Shown piece by piece: positions 21,001 to 38,786 of a stretch of DNA of 64,000 nucleotides. Below the pieces are notes generated by a model. That model worked only from the letters and a program-made list of their open reading frames with translations. It searched no databases and was not told the origin of the DNA. Both the position numbers and the translations under genes were made by a program. Source of the DNA: Symbiodinium natans (lineage: Eukaryota; Sar; Dinophyceae; Suessiales; Symbiodiniaceae); contig CAJNDS010002208.1 of assembly GCA_905221605.1 (NCBI GenBank), positions 345,688-409,687 of the forward strand, in the 5' to 3' direction. The number at the start of each line of letters is the position of its first letter. Position 1 is the stretch's first letter.

Positions 21001-24000
21001 AGGACAATATTGATGCTGATTCTCCCAGGTTTCGGCCTCAGCCTGTGCTTGCCAGTGCCGATCCCACAGCTTTAGTCTGTAGTCAACCTTAGTCTCAAGG
21101 CAGCGTTTCCCCTCCAAGAATTTGCGGCAAGACACACACCGCGGTCGTTCTCGGCCCAGCCAGAAATGTCCTGGCGACTCTCTTTCCCCTTTGCTAGAGC
21201 AAGGTGTTGCTTGGCAAGTGTACGAAGCAGTTTGATGACCGAAGGCCCCTCAACGGTGAACCGCAGGACACGCAACACAGCAAATCAGAGCAAGAGAATT
21301 CAAGCCTTGTCCGGATCAGCCCAAAGCAGGTCACAAATGAGGCCTGTGCATGGGGGCCAATTGGCTGAATTGGGGGGTCCAGGAAGATCCAGGGCAAAGA
21401 CAGCCTCTGACTTCGGGATCCAGGGCTTAAGATTCACGGTCTCTGTCCCATTCCCTTCGAACAGGAACCGGAGCTGGCGCAAAACCCTGTGCAGGCGTTA
21501 TCAAGGACTGTTTTCCCAATTGCCACGAACACGTTCTCGAATACAGCAGGTGCCAAATCCGGAGTAGGACGTGTCTCCATTTCTCTTCACAGGCACTTGC
21601 CCAATTCCCACGCTCGCTACTAATCTTTACGTTTAAACATGAAGTCTGCAGCCTGTGTCTGGTACATCCGTGGGGCGGACGATGCGCTTGACCTGGTCGA
21701 AGCTCGTGATCTCTGGCGACAAGCCTTGGAGCACCCAAGCAGGTTGCATTCGCCCTCCTGCTCTAAATAGAAGAAAGAACAGTGGCAGGAAGAATTTGAG
21801 GAATTTGAGGACATGTTGATCGTGTGAGCTTGTTCTCAGTCCTCTTTGATAGTCAACTGGATTCGTCTTCCGCAACTCTTTCAACATCTTTCAACCGGGG
21901 GGGTCCACACTTCGGGACAGCTGCAAACTGCTTGAAACTGCCCTGTGCAGGAGCCCGGCCTCCATGCATGCAGATGATCTTTTCCTAAGATCTGGCAATG
22001 CTCGCGTTGCAACTGCACGCAGAGCATAATCTTACTACTCTTACCTGCCCTGAAACTTCGGAAGCAATCGCTTGCAACCAGTCTTCTTGTTAACGCCAGT
22101 GCCCTGCTTGACATTTGTTTGATGTGTTTATGACCGGTTTTGTCGGCCCAGACTCGTCAATGATGGCGCAGACAGGCATGCAGTTGAAAACGTCGCCTTG
22201 GTTTCGGGCAAATTTCCGGTCTCACCGCAGCGGCTTTTTCACAATCTCTAATATCTTTCCATCGTCAACTGCACTGAATCCGCATCGCTTGTGTGACGCG
22301 TTGAATGGCTTGCATTGGCAACGCGACAAGGTCTGCAGCAAACTTGCTAGCTGCAGGCATTTGCTGAGCTGGGAACCCTTTGAGCGTAGCTCTGCCGACA
22401 GCTTAAAGGAGCTGATGCTTTCTCAAGCATCTGCCGCATCCCAAATCTCCGTTAAGTCTGCAGAGAAAAAGTTGGCAGCCGAGAGGCAAAACTGTTTCCA
22501 GAGTTTGATGTTGTACCGTCGCTTGCATTCATCATAGAACCTTGCACGGTCTACACGGTCTTAACCATTCCCAGCAAACTGTGTAACTCGGTGATCTGCC
22601 GCGAAGGGTACGATCTGGATGTTCTGTCAGGGTCCCCTTGACAGCTCTGCTTGAAAAGTGAAGACACCTGCCTCGCCATTGATAGGCATGGAGTTTAGCA
22701 TATTGCGAGAGACACACCGAACACCCAACCACGGAAGCAGATATCCCCTGAGAACCCCCTGCTTGCGACTTGCGGCCCGTAGATGCGCGTGATGGAGGCG
22801 CACTCCTCAGGCAACGCGCACAATGAGTGACAGGAGAAGGTGGGAAGGGTACTGGCTGCGCAGCACAAGACTTCTCAAGCAGGCTTCCCGGCATTCTTTG
22901 TTCTGCTTTCAAATTCCGTCGTTGTCTGTCATCCAGTTGACAAGCTGAGTTCAACGGGGAGAGTAATGTGGGCTTCACTTCCGGCAAATACCAGAGACCG
23001 GATGCGAAACTGAAGGGGGACATGTGCGCGGCAAACACCAAACCAAACCCTCAATCCTCACAGTGCAGAGGCAGAAGACCTTCAAACGGAGGGGTGCGGC
23101 TGTGACATTGTCTCGGACAATAAGGTACGACAGGGCTTTGGGCTAGAAGATCTGGCATGGCTTATTGCTTGCCTTAAGTAAACTGAACCTGCTTGAAATG
23201 TTACGTTTGGGCTGTTGCTTTTGCCAAGGGGGCGGGGTGAGGGCCTATTGTACGCTCCGAGGGCTTGCGAGGTCTGGGGCCGATCATGCACCAGGTGTTA
23301 GGCAAGGGGCGTGATTACCACGGAGCAAGAAGAAGTTCTCGGGAAACTTCACCTGCAAACAAGCAGATGTGCAAACATGTCATTCGAGCAGTGTCAGCTG
23401 GTGCGAACTGGTGCGAACATCCAGTCCGCAACATCAAGATAACAACGAGCAAAGCAAATAGAACCGCGGACTTTAGCCACCACAAATTCTCGACACATTG
23501 CCAGCACTCAATCCCTCCACCACAACACTGCACCCGCAAAATCCTAAATGTGAACTCCGCACGCCATGAAATTCCGGCGCCTTATATGCAAACAGCAAGG
23601 TGATGGTCTCCAGACTCTGCTTCCCACGGTCCACGTAGTCGCCTTCCAGCCGCAAGAATTGGGCGGCTTCATTGTTGGGCGCGCAGTTTGTGGATCTGTT
23701 GCTGTTTCAAACTCTGAAAGCAAGCAAGAAGTCAAGGCCCTAGCCAACCAACCCACATCAACAATCCCGGGCTCGTGGTGTAATTTGAGGTTGGGGTTCG
23801 GCCCTGGCTTTGGAGCGGCGTCCTTTCGGGCCAATGCGGCGCGCCAGGATGAGCCCCCTGCGCCTCTGGGAGCCCGGTGCACGTGTCGGCACAGGGGCGG
23901 GGAGCGGGTGTTGGCCCGTGTTGCCCTTAGTAGTCTTGGCGCGGCGTGCTGCTAATTGAATAAGTCTGTACGCTGGTTGACAGTGGGATCGAGGCAACAA

Positions 24001-26781
24001 TCGAACCTTGGAGTCTTCGGCACATGGTATGTCAGGGCCCTTCGGGCTAACAACAAGCCATGTCGGCCAAAACATGCTTTTCGTCGTTTTGGCAAAACGA
24101 TCAACGTAGCCTTTCCACCCCGCTGCAACACAATCAGCTTTCTATGATATCGTTGCAGGCATCCGGGGTCTGGCGTGGGCCTGGGGCGGCTAGTTGATAC
24201 GTGCGCGCTGCTCGCACTAAGCATAACAAGGCTACACACCACTTGCGGGATGCGTGGAGGCTTGCGCAACTTCGTTTGTGCCTGGCTGGGAGTAGGAGGG
24301 ATGCCGTTATCGCTAGGCGGGAGCATTTGCGTGTTGACGCAAATCTGCTCAAAAGGCTTCGGGAGGTGGCGAAGCAGTTGGATGGGCATGGCCTTGGGGT
24401 GACTGTGGGGGGTACCTCCACTGACGCAAGGTGGTGTCCTGCTTCTGGCAATGGCCTCAGAGAGTAGAGGGGGTCACTATGGGTCGCGTTTGCATGCTCG
24501 CTGTGATCCGTCAAGCTGAGGTGAGATCACGTCAGGATAGGCCTTCGTGGCAACGATGAGTTGGGTTCTTTTCCTTTCTCTTGAGCAGGGCTGTAGGCTG
24601 TTTCGAGTTTTCGTTCTCACTTCACGGCCGTTGGGGGGGGGGGGGGGGGCTCCCCTTCTGTCTTTCGGATGCTCCGTTCGCAAGCCTGAGGCCTAAGGAA
24701 TGCAAGGCTGTGATCATCTCGAGCTCTTTTGGAGAGCAGCAGTAAGGAGCGAGCGGGACTTGCTCTCCTCGCCCCTCCTCTTGCCACCCCGCAGCTACGG
24801 GTTGGGCTTTGGCTTTGGCTTGGCCTTGAGGGGGCCGTGGGTGGCGTCTGCTTCTTTGGTCCGACCTCAAACCTCTCTCTTTTTCCATGAATTCACAAAT
24901 GCTTCCGGTTGCTGTGATCGAGGCCGGGTGCTCTCACAAACCCCACTGTGGTTCCGAAATGCCCTCTGCGCGCCTAGGAAGAGGTAGTTGCTTTCTGGCG
25001 GGAAGCCACCGTATTCCTGGGGACCAAGTGTGATCATGAACCCACCTGGTATTCAGGCGTCTCCGACCTCTACAGTATTTGTCTGTCATGAAGTAAGAGC
25101 GGTAACTGTAGAACCTGCAGCAGGAGCGCACGAGGTGCCCCTGAATTAACAGCGTCTACCCTAACAAGCGGTCACGAGTTGTCAGGATTCATGCTGCCGC
25201 CCGAATGGGGTACTAGGCAATGACGCCTGCGACATGAACCTGGAATTCTGGTTCCAATTCACAGACATGCAACAACACCGACTAAAAGTAAAGCCGGAGC
25301 ACGAAAAGGCGCAGGAGATCGTGATACTGGCCGTGAACGTCTCCGCAAATCTTCAGCGGAGCCTGTTCGATGCTGATCAGATTTCCGAGCTTTGGCATTG
25401 ATTGTTTGCTGTCTTTATCTAGTCAGAGTTCCCTGGACTAAAGGGGTCGTAGCAGAACAGCCATACTGGAGAACATAAGAGAACTGGCCATGCGCGACAC
25501 ACACACACGCACAGAGACAGGTGTTTCAGGACCTTTCGGCTGCACAGCCTTGGCACAAACTCACCGCTACAGCCATCTTTCCGAACATGGTTTCTTTGAG
25601 GGGCCCTGGTCTCACGACCGGGCTCGGGAAAGGCCTCTTGAGTAGTCATGTTCTTACATCTGCCCTTGTTTAGCTTCATGTGCTGCCACATGCTGCCACA
25701 TGCTTCCCACGCGGCGGCTCATGCTCCGGCCTCCAGTTCCAGGAGTGGGCTCTGCTCCAGGAAGATGCCTCGCGCCTCGGCTATGCGGTTGGCATCGGTT
25801 TGTCGGGTCTTTGTGGCGCTTAGATGTGGCGGATATGACGGATACAGCGCTCCCCAACAGTCAATGGCCCGCGGTCGTTGAAGGACCGCGAGAACGCCCA
25901 GGAGAAGCTGGGGGACCCGACGGATGTGCAAAGGCTCTTCACCTGGCAGGCTGCAAGGCCCCGAAGGATTCAAATCGGCGTGTTCAGGGTTCCGACACAA
26001 CGCCACGATATGACTGAGTCTTTGAGGTTTGCTCCTCCCACAGGCTTGCAACCGAGCGTCCCGTGCTCAGTCTCCATTGGAAGATGCAGCAACAACAGCA
26101 AGAACGACGACGACAACCACAACGACAACATAGTGATACCAATGCCAATGCCCTTGAGTTCCAAAACCGGCAAAAGCCTTCTGCTCTGGGCAGCTGTATT
26201 CATCTAACTCTCACATACATGAATGCACTTTTTGGGCCCCGGGTCTGGAGCTTACGTATTGTAACTTTCTCCCCACTAAATGCCATACTCCCAGAACTCT
26301 CATTGAACTTCAATTGGGCTCACTCACCCATCACTACCCGACCCCCCATTCCTCAATGGTGAAGTACGGGACTTTGGTGGTGCAAAGGCTCTTGGGGAGC
26401 TGCGCGCAACAAATTCCATGAAGATGCGCCCCCGCATTTCATCTTCAGTCTGCTGAGACTCGCCTGGCCCTCGGGTATTTGGACCAGCTTGCCCGGCTTG
26501 CCTGCAAAGAAGGAAGTCAGACTAAAAGTAGCATGGACCATGGGACTTCCAGGCATCATCAAACCCAACATGGGTAGCAAGGAACTTCTTCTAGATGCTT
26601 GTGGCCAGATTGGCAGTTGTTCCTCAAGACGGTCCCTCCGCTGGGTAGCCCCTGCATACGATCGACTCGCCGGGCATTAATTAGCCCTGCAATCATTGAA
26701 ATCCCTACATGTCTGTATCTCTCCGATGCCTCCTTTCACCTCCAGGCACTTCTCGATGATCTCGTCGTTTGCCAGATCTTC
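18068..26781 (-). CDS. PP1: Protein phosphatase 1 catalytic subunit, copy A (20 exons placed)
   Basis: Ser/Thr phosphatase of the PPP family; removes phosphate from many proteins, with targeting subunits setting specificity. Exons, 5' to 3' on the minus strand: 26730-26781, 26464-26501, 25922-25942, 25731-25775, 25303-25362, 24974-25016, 23581-23642, 23311-23352, 22777-22805, 22488-22540, 22156-22196, 21960-21984, 21653-21724, 21306-21343, 21136-21170, 20153-20201, 19791-19833, 18856-18912, 18287-18338, 18068-18107. They sum to 897 nt in one frame (298 codons plus TGA). Visible motifs: [60 protein letters not shown]. All PPP metal and phosphate ligands are kept. The C-terminus is short (KVLKPVKKK) and lacks the long mammalian tail. 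The first exon placed starts in frame without Met ([17 protein letters not shown]), so a short initiating exon upstream is missing. Donors are 14 GC, 4 GT, 1 GA. Copy B lies 4 kb upstream on the same strand. Confidence 0.9.
21960..21984 (-). CDS. PP1: 25-nt microexon of PP1 copy A carrying the catalytic CMHGG
   Basis: Between a TCTTAG acceptor and a GC donor the exon encodes EKIICMHG plus the first base of the next Gly. It holds the metal-binding His of the family. The exon before it ends with Asp and appears to use a GA donor (GAGTCTGG), because reading the GAG as coding would duplicate a Glu. Confidence 0.8.
24633..24649. repeat. Poly-G run (G17)
   Basis: Uninterrupted G17 on the plus strand inside the PP1 copy A intron between exons 24974-25016 and 23581-23642; it is poly-C in the transcript. 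Confidence 0.95.
25922..25942 (-). CDS. PP1: 21-nt microexon of PP1 copy A
   Basis: CAG acceptor, then seven codons VKSLCTS, then a GTCGGG donor. It fills exactly the gap between IPEGQ and ARGIFLEQ in the PP1 alignment (human LTENEIRGLCLKSREIF). A second VKSLC-like segment at about 26370-26390 lacks the right phase and was not used. Confidence 0.65.
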
Positions 26782-28667
26782 CTGCCAGGGTTCCCGCTGC
26801 TAGGGTTCCCGCAGCTCGGGTTCAAGCTCTGTGAATGTTGTCACTTTGACTGGGCGAATTTTCTGCGATTTCTTCAAGGCAGGCAATGTGTGGTTTGTCA
26901 TTTCGTTCCATGCCATCTGCCCTGTCTTTGGCCAGGTTTGTTTGTATTTCTGTTGGCTTCATTAAACGGGCTCTCTCCATGAAATTGGTTTTCTCCTTAT
27001 ATGTTTTGAATATGTTTTCCTGGGCTTGTTTTCAGGGTTTGGCTCTAGTTTTTCAGTTTAGGGTTAGGGTGCAGGGCTCAGAGTCTAGGATTTTGGGTTT
27101 CAAGGTTGCAGTGGTTGGGGCTTCATGGCTTCGACTCTCAAACTCGCACACGGCAGGCAAGGCTTCGTTTTCACGGTTTCACTGGTTCCTCCTTGCCTTT
27201 TTTCTTTCAATTGTCCTCATCTTCCCATAGACAAGACCAAAAAACAACAAGAATAGGAAAACAAATGCGTTCAAGTGCAGAGCAAGTCGCCGTCTTCTTC
27301 ATGACAGACACGCGAAGCTGCACCTGTCACGGTGACCGCTTTTGGTGCTTGGGTTTGCTTGCCCATCTCATAGCTTGACGAACCACTCAGCAGGGAAGAG
27401 AGTCCGTACAGAAACTGAAAATTTCAAACGCGAACAGCCTGATCTTTGTGTTTAACACACCCGTAGCGAGTTCAGGGCACAGGGTGGCTTCCGTGCTCCA
27501 TGAAGGGCTTCTATGGGCTTCTTCTAAATCATGGCCGCTTCTCGGAACTCCTCCAATACAAAGTCATGCCGTGAGGCGCTTGGGTTCTGGGGTCTCCACC
27601 CGCCTCCTTCAATTGCAGAGTGGGGCGACCTACCTGTCGGCGCCCTTTCGTCTTGTCTCTCGCGGCTGCGGGACAGAACGCAGGAGCGATGCATTCCAGG
27701 GCATGAAATCACATGTCATCCTGTCCTAGCAGAGATGCCGAATATTGACCTGAGTAGGGAAGCTACGTGCACGTCCAACACATGCCAGCTAGATGCTTTG
27801 GTAGAAGCAAGCCTCTTTTCAAGAATTAACTCCCGGATTCGAGGAGTTGTTCCCATAGAGGCTTGAGGCACCGTCTTGCGGGCAATTGTGCAAATTTCCA
27901 AAAAGGGCGCCATCGCAGACCAAAAAAAAAATTTGGGCCGTAGGGTTCTGCTGAAAAGCACTTCTCAGGGTTTGAGGCCCTGGTGCATCCAAACACATGC
28001 ACACTTTTTTTGCATCTCGCCAGCAGCACATCTCGATCTTGTGGCGGGTGTGCAAGAGGCCACATCATGTGTCGGGCTCCTCTCACTTGGTTACCAAAAC
28101 TTGATTGAAAGGCTTTCCATCGACAACCTCACGGGAACCCGAAGCTCTTGCATGCCCGTGGAAGGTATAGCTCTGCAGTTCGCAGTGACCTTTGACATTG
28201 GAGGCGACATTGTTCACATGCGCAGAGACTTTGAAGGGTGCCAGCTGGACGTGAACACTCAGAGTCAGCTGTCGTGAAGCCAAAGGGCAAAATGATGCAA
28301 AATAAAGTCCAAACCGCAAACCCTGCAATCGCGAAACCAGCGCATAGAGCAGCATGCATGCCTTCACCCTGAATTTGCAACTTATGCCCTGGCTCTCCGC
28401 AAAAGCCATTCCCAGCTCAGGCCCTCTTGAGCTTACAGCTAGCCTTCTTGCTGCTACTTTGTACTTCGTGCATTCCCCGTGCCGCACACCCTTCTAACGA
28501 CAAGAAACTGTGTAGTTGGTATCCCTCTCTGCAAACTGACGGGCGCACCGGGTGGAAGGGCAATGATCCAAACAATGGAAGCAGTAGCTGGTATCAGAAA
28601 GGCCGAGTGAGATAGAATGTAAAATGAAACAAGTACCAAATCATGCAATGTGAGCCTGTTGCTCTGC

Positions 28668-28770
28668 CGTGTGTGTGTGTGTGTGTGTGCATATGTGTGG
28701 ATAAATATAAACCTATATATATATATGTATATATATATATGCATATGTATGTATATATGTATATATGAAA

Positions 28771-28801
<31 letters not shown>

Positions 28802-28850
28802 TGTATGTATGTATGTATGTATGTATGCGTGTGTGTGTGTGTACATGTAT
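28668..28850. repeat. Compound (TG)n-(TA)n-(ATGT)n microsatellite
   Basis: TG repeats, then TATATA-rich DNA, then about 14 tetramers ATGT (28771-28827), then TG again. Long tyrosine/isoleucine/histidine or cysteine/valine frames across it are repeat artefacts. Confidence 0.95.
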
Positions 28851-29917
28851 ACATAACATACATATGAGTATATCTATCTACCTCCACCCCGACCTACCTC
28901 CCTTGGCGGGGGATTTGAAAGTTTGGGATGAGGAAACGAGGCTGAGGATACACCTCTTGCGTCATACACTGCCTTTGCATTCGGCGGGGAGCGAGTATCC
29001 GCTCATGGCCTCTTCTGGAACGAATGTGCTTGATTCATACCACGTAAAAATTCATGTAAAACTAAGAAATGGGTTTATTGAGTTAAAGTCGACCAAACAC
29101 ATTTTAGTTACAAAGTCGTCAGGAATAATTCAGTTAGTTTTGGTGGAGTTGACCGCAAATTCGTTCGACTTGAAACTCTGTTTCCTGGGACATAGGCGGG
29201 AAACTACATCATGAGTTGTGCTGTGTGTGCGCAATGGAATTCAGTTCTGTACAAGTGTGCTGACTTATTTCTGGGTCTGACATGAGTATGCCACTCAGTG
29301 CAACAGCTGGACTGACACATACTCATTTTTCGAGTTGGTCGTACCAGTTTAAGATTTCAAGCCTGGACCCTTTACAAATCTCAACAAACGCCTTTTGGAG
29401 ACAGGCTGGCATATTTGAACCACTTACACTTAGCATTTAGCATCTACCAGACCTATACTCCATTCAAATCTTCCCTGTCAGCGTTAAGACAGGTGCTAGC
29501 CCGGGACCATTGCATCATCGAAAATATCGAGTTCCTTATCTTTAACATCTTTAACAAATGAATGCACATGGATGAGGAAGAGTAAGGACAACCTTCTCGC
29601 CGCGGCCCGCGGAATCGATCGCGCCTGCTGGTCTGAATCATTCATTCGGTTCCCGGCAGAAGTTACAATCACTCGGCGGTCGAAATCAAAATCTGAGGGG
29701 GTGACCCCTGCGATACGGCGTGCCCTACCTGGTCTGTTTGTGATTATTGGGCCAGGCTTTGTGACCACCATCGTTAAGCTGCAACAACACTGGTTGAGGC
29801 AGCCGTGGGAAAACGCGCAACCAAATGCTTGCTTGCTTGTTTTTGTTCTCTCAGTCTGTCTGTGTGTCTCTCTCTTCTTCTGCCCAGCGAAGAGAACCCC
29901 CCGACCCCCCCGAGTGT

Positions 29918-29924
29918 CTCTCTT

Positions 29925-29971
<47 letters not shown>
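29918..29971. repeat. (CT)n microsatellite
   Basis: Almost pure CT dinucleotide run, directly seen. Confidence 0.95.
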
Positions 29972-29973
<2 letters not shown>

Positions 29974-30760
29974 GTCCCTATGCCAACCCCACAAGTAGGT
30001 ATGTATACATGTGTGCATACGTGCCGCAGTGTATGCTTTCACAGGACTACTTCGAGACAACGAAAACGGTATGTAAACATCATGGTGGAAACTTCATCAG
30101 CCCTTCGTCACGATCGCCTTGCGATCGGCACAGCGACCCGCCGGGCGCAGTTCAGGGATCCACTCTCACGGCAGGGCCCAATCTCTGTTGCCCCATTGCG
30201 CGCCTGGGTTTCACGTGGCACACGGCACAATGGGGGCTATGACAATGGATGAAGGACCCCTATTTGGAAGGTAAAGAGCCTGAACCCAAAGGCGCAAACT
30301 ATCTGGGTTCTGGAGCCCCAAAGACTCAACCCGAATCTGCGAGTGAACTGAAGCTGGAAAGGCCTCCGTGGGCGGTGAAACTGGCGGCTCACTTCTTCTT
30401 CACCTGGGCTCAGTCAGCATGGCTTGTAGCTCAAGGCTTCGGAAGAGGAGCTAGCTTCGCAGTACTGCCGGCGTGCCATATTCCTCTTGCAAAACTGTTT
30501 TACGACTATTCCATATTTCCGCTCTAGGGGCGGAGTGATTAGCCCTGGGCCCTGACTCCTGTGTACTCAGGCAGTTTGGACCCCATGCATATCCGTGAAT
30601 GTGTACCACTACACACCGCAGCAAGAGCATCTTGGTCAGACAGGAGAGAATGCAGTTTCGGCGCATCGTTCCATTACAAGCGCATTTACAACAGGGAAGC
30701 GGAACAGACTGGGCACTGCTGCCATCAATCGCAACCTCAGCAACTCAGCTGAACTGTACG

Positions 30761-37408
<6,648 letters not shown>

Positions 37409-37417
37409 CTGCTGCAT

Positions 37418-38657
37418 CGAGAGATGTGGTCTTGGTAGGTGCTTCAGGTCTAGAGTCTAGAATACTACAAAAACAGCTCCGTCACAAACTGGGATTTCCA
37501 GACTTCCAGCCCGGTAAGATTTTCTTGAACCGATGAAGCAGATCTCTAGGTAACTCTGAAGCACCTGAGAAGCACAACGAAAAGGCACGGTGATTTAATG
37601 TTCTGTCACCTTGGGATAAAGCGTTTTGGGAAAGTGACAGGCTGACTGCCTCTGATCCTTGGGGAGGTTAGGTTGTCCAGTGGTTAGATTGCCGTGCTGC
37701 GGCAGCACGCCCCTGCAAACTACAACCAATGGTGATGGACACACCAGCGGATGACCAGGCCTCGTCGATGTCGAGATCGTCAGTCTTCTTCATGTTGCCC
37801 CTGCCGGGTGTGCTGAGAAAAAGTGTGACGCCTGTGAAGCCTGTGAAGCGCGGGAAAGGGTCGCCAGCACAATGATGCGCCCACTCTCGTTGCTGTAGTT
37901 AGCTGAAACCCAAACTTAACCCGAGAAGCCTGGAATTAACTCCATACAAAGATGCCGTGCCCCATCAGGCCACATCTGGCCTACACAAACCAGGCTTTGT
38001 TCAGCGCACGGACAGGCGGTCGCAAACGCTCGTGTCGCTGCTTTGAGCCAAACCAACGCCAAATCAGAAGCACCGATGTCTTTGTCACAAAGGCTGCATC
38101 GTCGCAACACAAGAGCACCCAACCTTCTGATTTGGGATCCAACAGGCGCATGACTCCCAGCCCCGAAGGCCCGAAGGCCCATCTAATGCCCAACTGTCCC
38201 TCCGTAGCCAGAGCATCAGGCACTGCGGAGGAACACGAACAAACGGACACGGTCCTGAGGCAAACAGGCGTTTGGATTCGCTCGTCGACAAACTGAATGG
38301 ATGTAGGGCTTCCTTGGACATGTTAAGTAGAATTTCAGGGCAAGGGTGCTTGGCATGAGCTCGAACTCGGATGGTGTCAAGACTGCACATTGTCGCTCGC
38401 GCAATGCGCCAGGGCAAACGCGAAGAATCGAATGCACAGCCACCAAGCTCTCTCAAGGAATCCCTAAACACAAGACCGAGACCCTTTCGCTCAAAGGATG
38501 TGGTTTAAGTTTTATGCTCATTGCATGTCCCGAGGCCTGATTCAGGAGACAGTATTCCATGGCATTTCCCGCTTTCGAAGGGCATGGCACTTTATCTTCT
38601 CACGGGGGCTCTCAGTCTCATGCATCCACCTATCAACACTGACGCCCACACTTTTGA
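37418..38657. other. Spacer upstream of PP1 copy B
   Basis: No gene recognised. It may contain the initiating exon of PP1 copy B and the 3' UTR of the next gene. A tRNA-like patch near 37670-37720 was examined and rejected. Confidence 0.5.
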
Positions 38658-38786
38658 TCAACCCTCCATGAGCTGAAACAGAGACACCAGCCCCAACTCT
38701 GCGACGGCGTCCTCCTCTTCTTCCTCATCCTCGCCCTCCTGTAGGAACCTGATGAACTTGGCGAGCTTTGCTGAGTTCACGTGGGC
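38658..38786 (-). CDS. Terminal exon of an unidentified gene with acidic C-terminus
   Basis: Minus strand, AAAG acceptor then GCC CAC..., 42 codons and TGA. It reads AHVNSAKLAKFIRFLQEG, EDEEEEEDAVAEL and GLVSLFQLMEG. The Asp/Glu block followed by a hydrophobic helix-like end and the in-phase AG|G start make a real C-terminal exon likely. Family not recognised. Candidate upstream exons of the same gene, all on this strand, lie at about 42363-42397 (AKECLGLSKFE) and 44233-44316. Confidence 0.5.
   Translation of the reverse strand, partial: AHVNSAKLAKFIRFLQEGEDEEEEEDAVAELGLVSLFQLMEG

Larger units (their letters stand above)
26782..30760. other. Spacer between the two PP1 genes
   Basis: About 4 kb with no recognised gene. 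It should contain the unplaced first exon of PP1 copy A and the 3' UTR of copy B. It holds a TTTAGGGTTAGGG-like word near 27057-27072, a mixed (TG)/(TA)/(ATGT) microsatellite at 28668-28850, a (CT)n tract at 29918-29971 and a dispersed repeat copy near 27125-27166. The 133-codon plus-strand frame at 27876-28277 has no recognisable motif. Confidence 0.55.

Noticed and set aside
26370-26395. Alternative PP1-A exon reading PKSLCTT
   Set aside because: It lacks the right acceptor and phase; the segment at 25922-25942 fits both.
37665-37725. tRNA-like patch GGTTGTCCAGTGGTTAGATT
   Set aside because: The D-arm region resembles tRNA-Glu, but no T-arm or matching acceptor stem is found at the right distance.
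38189-38210. CCGTAGCCAGAGC, similar to the spliced-leader 5' end
   Set aside because: Nine bases match, which is expected by chance in a window of this size.
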